Part shown: positions 6,601-10,490 of the stretch, in pieces
How the letters are laid out: every line of letters starts with the position of its first letter
Position numbering within the stretch: position 1 is the stretch's first letter
Assembly: GCA_030673735.1 (NCBI GenBank)
Contig: DAOVIK010000031.1
Coordinates: forward strand, 1-10,490
Direction of reading: 5' to 3'
Source: Anaerolineae bacterium
GTDB lineage: Bacteria > Chloroflexota > Anaerolineae > Anaerolineales > E44-bin32
Length of the DNA: 10,490 nucleotides
Made by a program: the position numbers and the translations under genes
The notes under the pieces: model-generated
What the model was told of the DNA's origin: nothing
Seen by the model: the letters and a program-made list of their open reading frames with translations, nothing else
Database searches by the model: none

Positions 6601-8043
6601 TTATCCCGCGGATCCCCTCGCGCCGCCTCCACCTGACCTGGATGCCAAATCCAACGCCGAGATGATCTTATAGTACCCCGTACAGCGGCAGAGGTTTCCT
6701 GAGATCGCCTGCTCGATGTCCGTACGCGTCGGCCGCTTCTTCTCTTCCAGCAGCTTGACGCCCGACATCACGAAACCCGGCGTGCAGTATCCGCACTGCA
6801 CAGCGCCTTCCTCGATAAATGCGCTCTGCACCACGTGCAGGTTCCCATTATCGTCCAAACCCTCAATGGTCACGATTTCTGCACCATGGGCTCGTGGCGC
6901 AGGCACCAAGCATGCCATCACGGCCATACCGTCCAAGAAGACTGTGCATGCGCCGCACTCACCTTCAGCACAGCCCTCCTTGGTCCCTGTTAGTCCCAGA
7001 TCTTCTCGCAAGAAGCGCAGCAAGGATTTCTCCACGCCGCCTTCCACGCTATGTTGTTTTCCATTGACCGTGGTCTCGATCATCGTTCCTGGATTGTGCT
7101 CGATCAAGCCCGGCAGTTCCTCAGACCAATGATACTCATTTGCACCCCATAACATCACTGGTACTTCGGGGTAATTCTCTCGTTCTTTGCCGCCCATCAG
7201 AGCCCGCAGGCCGCGAAGCGTGCTGATGCGCACCATCTCACTGCGGTATTCGGCCGAGCCTCGCAGATCGTCGATCGGCTTAGCCGCCTCAATGGCAAGT
7301 GCTGCGCAGCGTTCGATTGTAGCGGCGGTCAGACGTTTGTCTTGCAGGTACGATTCAGCCCCCGCTGCCCGAATCACCGTGGGCGCCACGGAGCCCAACG
7401 CAATCCTTGCAGATCGCACCGAGTTCCCGTCCATTTCTAGAACGACAGCTGCATTCACCACCGAAATTGCCTGTGCACGCCGCAATGCCAGCTTGTAAAA
7501 GGTACTTCGTGTGCCTTCTGGCGGCATGGGGAAGGAGATGTCAACGAGTATTTCATTCCGGCGCATAACCGTGCGGCGAACGCCTACGTAAAACGCTTCC
7601 AAAGGCACAACTCGCTCGCCCTCCACAGAGCGCAGCGTGACCTGCGCGCCCAGCGCAATGAGCGCGGGAATTGAGTCGTTGGCTGGAGAGGCGGTGATCA
7701 GATTGCCCGCCACCGTGCCCCGATTGCGGATCTGCGGCGCTCCAATCTGCCAGCAGGCTTGCGCCAGGGCAAAGGCTTTGTCGACGATCAAGGCCGAGCC
7801 GGCGCAGTGATTGTGTGTGACCAGTGGCCCCAGGTGGATCCACCCCTGCGAATCTTCTTCGATGACGTCCAGACGTGGGATGCGTGTAATGTCGATTAGA
7901 ACACTGATCTCAGGACGGATGCCACGCTCGAGTTCGAGCATCAAATCCGTCGCGCCGGCAACGATGCGCGCCTTCCCGGCTTGCTCGCCAAGCAGCTTTG
8001 CAGCTTCATCGAGAGTAGCGGCAGCGTAATAGGTCTCCCACAT
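6601..8043 (-). CDS. Fused FAD-binding and [2Fe-2S] electron-transfer subunit of molybdenum hydroxylase
   Basis: 480 residues carrying two subunits that are usually separate, with FAD first and iron-sulfur second. FAD part (about 1-288, CoxM/CutM-like): RIVAGATDLM at 26-35 and IRNRGTVAGNL at 105-115, the flavin-binding loops. A linker of about 30 residues (289-320) is rich in Trp, Pro and acidic residues. Iron-sulfur part (about 321-467): plant-ferredoxin-type cluster ligands C358, C363, C366, C378 (Cx4Cx2Cx11C) and helical-domain ligands C417, C420, C452, C454 (CxxCx31CxC), so both clusters have all ligands. The tail is Gly-rich (471-480). It carries electrons from the Mo site through two clusters to FAD and then to an acceptor such as NAD or ferredoxin. 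ATG 8043 lies 3 bases after the xdhC stop, with GGTGAGG overlapping that stop. It is the only FAD/FeS polypeptide visible here and must serve one or both catalytic subunits, unless another lies outside the window. Confidence 0.95.
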   Translation of the reverse strand: MWETYYAAATLDEAAKLLGEQAGKARIVAGATDLMLELERGIRPEISVLIDITRIPRLDVIEEDSQGWIHLGPLVTHNHCAGSALIVDKAFALAQACWQIGAPQIRNRGTVAGNLITASPANDSIPALIALGAQVTLRSVEGERVVPLEAFYVGVRRTVMRRNEILVDISFPMPPEGTRSTFYKLALRRAQAISVVNAAVVLEMDGNSVRSARIALGSVAPTVIRAAGAESYLQDKRLTAATIERCAALAIEAAKPIDDLRGSAEYRSEMVRISTLRGLRALMGGKERENYPEVPVMLWGANEYHWSEELPGLIEHNPGTMIETTVNGKQHSVEGGVEKSLLRFLREDLGLTGTKEGCAEGECGACTVFLDGMAVMACLVPAPRAHGAEIVTIEGLDDNGNLHVVQSAFIEEGAVQCGYCTPGFVMSGVKLLEEKKRPTRTDIEQAISGNLCRCTGYYKIISALDLASRSGGGGARGSAG

Positions 8044-8046
8044 GCC

Positions 8047-8871
8047 TCACCCGGTCTTCTTGCGCGCTCGCTTCGCGGCCGGCTTGTGCGCCATCGATTC
8101 TCCGGTCCCCCCATGCCGCAGCATGATAATCTCGGCCATGATGCTGATCGCAATCTCTTCAGGCGTTTCCGCATTGAGCTCAAGCCCGATGGGAGAAGTC
8201 ACCCGCATAATCTGCTTCTCGTCAATGCCCATCTCCCGCAGTTCCTTCACGCTTGTCTCCCAGCGCCTCCTCGAACCAATCACACCAATGTATGCCGCAG
8301 GCATCTTGAGCAGTTCGGGCAGTCCCGCAACGTCCACTGATACCCCCCGAGTGGTGAGCACGATGTAGGTCTGCTCGTCAATCTTGGTTTTCGAAGGAAG
8401 CTCCTCCAGTGAGCAAGCAATGTACTCATCGGCATCCGGGACGGAATCCGCGGTTGCGAACTCCGGCCTATCGTCGTTGACCACGAGCCGGAAGCCCAAC
8501 CAGCGCGCCAGGTGGGCCACTGCCTGCCCCACATGCCCGGCGCCAACCACGATCAGCGATGGACGCGGCCGCAAAGGTTCCACGAAGACCTCCATCTCCC
8601 CCCCACACACCCCGGGATCACCCCTCTCCGGGTCGCTAAATGCGTATTGGAGAACGCGCGGCTTGCCATCCGCCAACGCTTGGATAGCTTCCTGGATCAC
8701 GCGGTTCTCCATCTCCCCGCCGCCAATGGTCCCTTCGGTGGTTCCGTCGGGGAAGATCAGCATCTTCGATCCAGGATGACGCGGAACCGAACCACGGGCC
8801 TGGGTCACTGTTGCCAGCGCAGCCGTCAGACCCTTTCGTTCGATTTCCGCCAAGCGTTCGTACAAGCCCAT
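8047..8871 (-). CDS. xdhC: XdhC-family molybdenum cofactor chaperone/insertion protein
   Basis: 274 residues. XdhC proteins bind the Mo cofactor, protect it during terminal sulfuration (or here probably selenation) and hand it to the apo-hydroxylase. N-terminal XdhC/CoxI domain: LATVTQARGSVPRHPGSKM at 19-37, GTIGGGEME at 47-55, and CGGEMEVFVEP at 89-99 with the conserved Cys. C-terminal Rossmann domain: VVGAGHVGQAVA at 108-119, YIGVIGSRRR at 194-203 and SPIGLELNAETPEEIAISI at 226-244. The tail (from about 260) is strongly basic. Start: ATG 8871 with GGAGG four bases upstream gives the family-typical YERLAEIERKG opening. An upstream in-frame ATG at 8919 also has a strong GGAGGGG and would add 16 residues unlike the family. 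It lies between the first catalytic subunit (83-base gap) and the FAD/FeS gene (3-base gap). Confidence 0.94.
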   Translation of the reverse strand: MGLYERLAEIERKGLTAALATVTQARGSVPRHPGSKMLIFPDGTTEGTIGGGEMENRVIQEAIQALADGKPRVLQYAFSDPERGDPGVCGGEMEVFVEPLRPRPSLIVVGAGHVGQAVAHLARWLGFRLVVNDDRPEFATADSVPDADEYIACSLEELPSKTKIDEQTYIVLTTRGVSVDVAGLPELLKMPAAYIGVIGSRRRWETSVKELREMGIDEKQIMRVTSPIGLELNAETPEEIAISIMAEIIMLRHGGTGESMAHKPAAKRARKKTG

Positions 8872-8875
8872 CACA

Positions 8876-8880
8876 CCTCC
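8876..8880 (-). promoter_or_regulatory. Ribosome binding site for the family-length xdhC start
   Basis: GGAGG on the minus strand, four bases before ATG 8871. It supports the shorter XdhC start, although it lies inside the longer possible reading frame that begins at 8919. Confidence 0.5.
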
Positions 8881-8925
8881 AGGGCTGGACCATAACAAAG
8901 CTGACCGAGAGCGGCCCATCGATAT

Positions 8926-8932
8926 CCCCTCC
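8926..8932 (-). promoter_or_regulatory. Second strong ribosome binding site, for an alternative longer xdhC start at 8919
   Basis: GGAGGGG on the minus strand, with eight bases between its GGAGG core and the ATG at 8919, which is in frame with xdhC. It could drive an N-terminally extended XdhC (extra residues MGRSRSALLWSSPGGV). The extension has no family resemblance, so whether it is used is unknown. Confidence 0.4.
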
Positions 8933-8954
8933 GCGCGGTGTGTGTTGTCCCCAT

Positions 8955-10490
8955 CTAAGCCGCCTCTCTCAGCGCACGCCAGACACGCTCAGGAGTGATC
9001 GGAGCACGATCCACCTCGGCCCCACAAGCATTGAACACCGCGTTGCCCACCGCCGGACCTACTCCGTCCATGGGTATCTCGGCCACGGCCTTCACTCCAA
9101 ACGGATGCGATGGCTCCATGGTTTCCACGAACATGGTCTGCAGCCTGGGCATCTCGTTGGCAGCGAAGATATGGTAATCGTTGAACGATGTCTCGCGCGG
9201 GTGCCCCTTTTCATCGTAGAGCAGCTCCTCCGATACCGCATAACCCAGCGCCTGCGTCATGCCGCCTTCAACTTGTCCCGCGGCCGTCAATGGATTGACG
9301 ATCATCCCGCCGTCAACCGCCATAAGCAGCTGATCGCCGCGCACTTGCCCGGTTTCGATATCAACTGTCACCTGGGCGAATTGCGCCGCAAAAGGAACCG
9401 GCGAAACCGGCGATACATACGAGGCGGCTCCCATGATCTGTTCCTGGTCATCATGATGAAGTGCATTGAGGGCCACTTCTTCGATCGTGACTGACTGCCC
9501 TTGGGGCGCCCATGCCCGCCGATCGGCAAGGCGGATCGCATCCGGCGCAATCTCCTGTCCTTCCGGGCTGAGCATTCGCGCCGCTCGTACCCGAATCCGT
9601 TCTGCGGCCTGCTCCGAGGCACGCACCACCGCATATCCCGAGATGTAGGTCGTGCTTGAGGCGTAGGCGCCTTTGTCGAAGGGCGTGAAATCGGTGTCGG
9701 AGGAGTACACAATGATGTCTTCCACCGGAACACCCAGTACCTCGGCCGCTTGCTGCGCCAAGACCGTATCCGCTCCAGTCCCCAGATCGGTGGCGCCCAC
9801 GAGCAGGTTGAATGATCCGTCGTCGTTGATCTTGATGGTAGCTGCGCCCATGTCCAGATGCGGAATCGCGGTTCCCTGCATCACAGCCGCCATGCCAATT
9901 CCGCGCCTGAGATAGGGTTTGCCCGCAATCAATTGCCAATCCAGATTGGCGTGCTTGTCCTCCCATCCGATGGCCTTTGCGCCCATGCGGATGCAATCCT
10001 CCAGGCCGCAGGTGTTGACGGTTTCCGGCCGGGGCTCCCTGCCCTCCGACCAGGCCGTGCTGAAGGGATGCAGCTCTCCGGCTCGCAAAGTGTTCTTGAT
10101 GCGAAACTCGAGCGGATCGATGCCCACCTTGCGAGCCACCTTGTCCATGTGCCGTTCGACCGCCCAGAATCCCTGGGGCACGCCGTAGCCGCGGTATGCG
10201 CCGGATGGCATGGTGTTGGTGTAGACCACGTCGGCGTGGAAGCGTATGTTGGGCGCTTCGCGGTACGGACCATCGCCTACATAGAGCGCCATTGACTTGT
10301 GGCCGGTATTGCCGGTCACGGTAAGAGCATGACAGCCATAGGCGCCGGTGTCGCTCAAGATATGCATCTCATTGGCCGTGATCGTGCCGTCTTTCTTCAC
10401 GCCCGTTCGCATGCGCAGGCGCATGGGATGCCGCGCCCGTGAGGCGGTGAACTCTTCGGCGCGCGTGTACTCGAAGCGTACCGGACGTCC
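8955..10490 (-). CDS. Molybdenum hydroxylase catalytic subunit, xanthine dehydrogenase family, N-terminus cut by the window edge
   Basis: 511 residues are visible. The frame stays open to the last base, where it reads GRPVRFEYTRAEEFTASRAR, a typical internal stretch of the family, so roughly the first 250-270 residues lie outside. Motifs by fragment residue: SGAYRGYGVPQ at 96-106 (cofactor/substrate loop), a DLGTGADTV stretch like the GQGxxT cofactor loop, VNPLTAAGQVEGGMTQALGY near the C-terminal third, and HPFGVKAVAEIP with the expected catalytic Glu at 471 (40 residues before the end). The protein ends RAPITPERVWRALREAA. It is the same family as the subunit at 2166-4394 but clearly divergent, for instance AVAE here against GMGE there. 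It is the most upstream gene in view, 83 bases before xdhC. Members act on purines, nicotinate, aldehydes or other heterocycles; which one applies here cannot be read. Confidence 0.95.
   Translation of the reverse strand, partial: GRPVRFEYTRAEEFTASRARHPMRLRMRTGVKKDGTITANEMHILSDTGAYGCHALTVTGNTGHKSMALYVGDGPYREAPNIRFHADVVYTNTMPSGAYRGYGVPQGFWAVERHMDKVARKVGIDPLEFRIKNTLRAGELHPFSTAWSEGREPRPETVNTCGLEDCIRMGAKAIGWEDKHANLDWQLIAGKPYLRRGIGMAAVMQGTAIPHLDMGAATIKINDDGSFNLLVGATDLGTGADTVLAQQAAEVLGVPVEDIIVYSSDTDFTPFDKGAYASSTTYISGYAVVRASEQAAERIRVRAARMLSPEGQEIAPDAIRLADRRAWAPQGQSVTIEEVALNALHHDDQEQIMGAASYVSPVSPVPFAAQFAQVTVDIETGQVRGDQLLMAVDGGMIVNPLTAAGQVEGGMTQALGYAVSEELLYDEKGHPRETSFNDYHIFAANEMPRLQTMFVETMEPSHPFGVKAVAEIPMDGVGPAVGNAVFNACGAEVDRAPITPERVWRALREAA

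Noticed and set aside
6601..8043. Possibility that the FAD and FeS parts are two separate genes
   Set aside because: The frame is continuous through the linker with no stop, and both domains keep all expected motifs; treated as a true fusion.
1..10490. CRISPR array, tRNA/rRNA, insertion sequence or selenocysteine insertion element
   Set aside because: No regular direct repeats, terminal inverted repeats, transposase-like reading frame or tRNA-like fold was noticed, and no in-frame TGA that would need reading as selenocysteine was seen inside the genes.

Overview
The window is one gene cluster, with every gene read on the minus strand (right to left) and packed as an operon: successive gaps are about 83, 3, 90, 8 and 29 bases, then a 4-base overlap and a 1-base gap. 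It encodes molybdenum hydroxylases of the xanthine dehydrogenase family plus their cofactor-maturation proteins. The YqeB (EF2563-type) and YqeC markers point to the selenium-dependent molybdenum hydroxylase (SDMH) type, in which the active-site Mo carries a labile selenium ligand rather than selenocysteine. The DNA is GC-rich, and the set fits an anaerobic or facultative bacterium. A Chloroflexota (Anaerolineae-like) or Clostridia-like host is my guess from gene content and from the look of the small membrane protein; it is not demonstrated.

Layout in transcription order. (1) 10490-8955: first catalytic (molybdopterin-binding) subunit, missing its N-terminus at the window edge. (2) 8871-8047: XdhC, which handles the Mo cofactor before insertion. 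(3) 8043-6601: one polypeptide carrying an FAD-binding subunit followed by a two-[2Fe-2S] subunit. (4) 6510-6145: small protein with two predicted membrane helices. (5) 6136-4424: 570-residue protein of no assigned function whose C-terminal third has the motif order of the nucleoside phosphorylase/nucleosidase fold. (6) 4394-2166: complete second catalytic subunit. (7) 2169-1351: YqeB. (8) 1349-12: YqeC fused to a MocA-like cytidylyltransferase.

Proposed working of the operon (inference). Genes 7 and 8 and XdhC build and deliver a cytosine-dinucleotide, selenium-loaded Mo cofactor. The two catalytic subunits hydroxylate N-heterocycles such as purines and may share the single FAD/FeS electron-transfer chain. 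The nucleosidase-like protein could release free bases from nucleosides or nucleotides to feed the hydroxylases. That link between an unassigned PNP-fold protein and an SDMH operon is the most interesting point here. No selD, selenouridine synthase, transporter, transcription factor, RNA gene, mobile element or CRISPR array is visible. The operon promoter lies outside the right edge, and no convincing terminator is seen.
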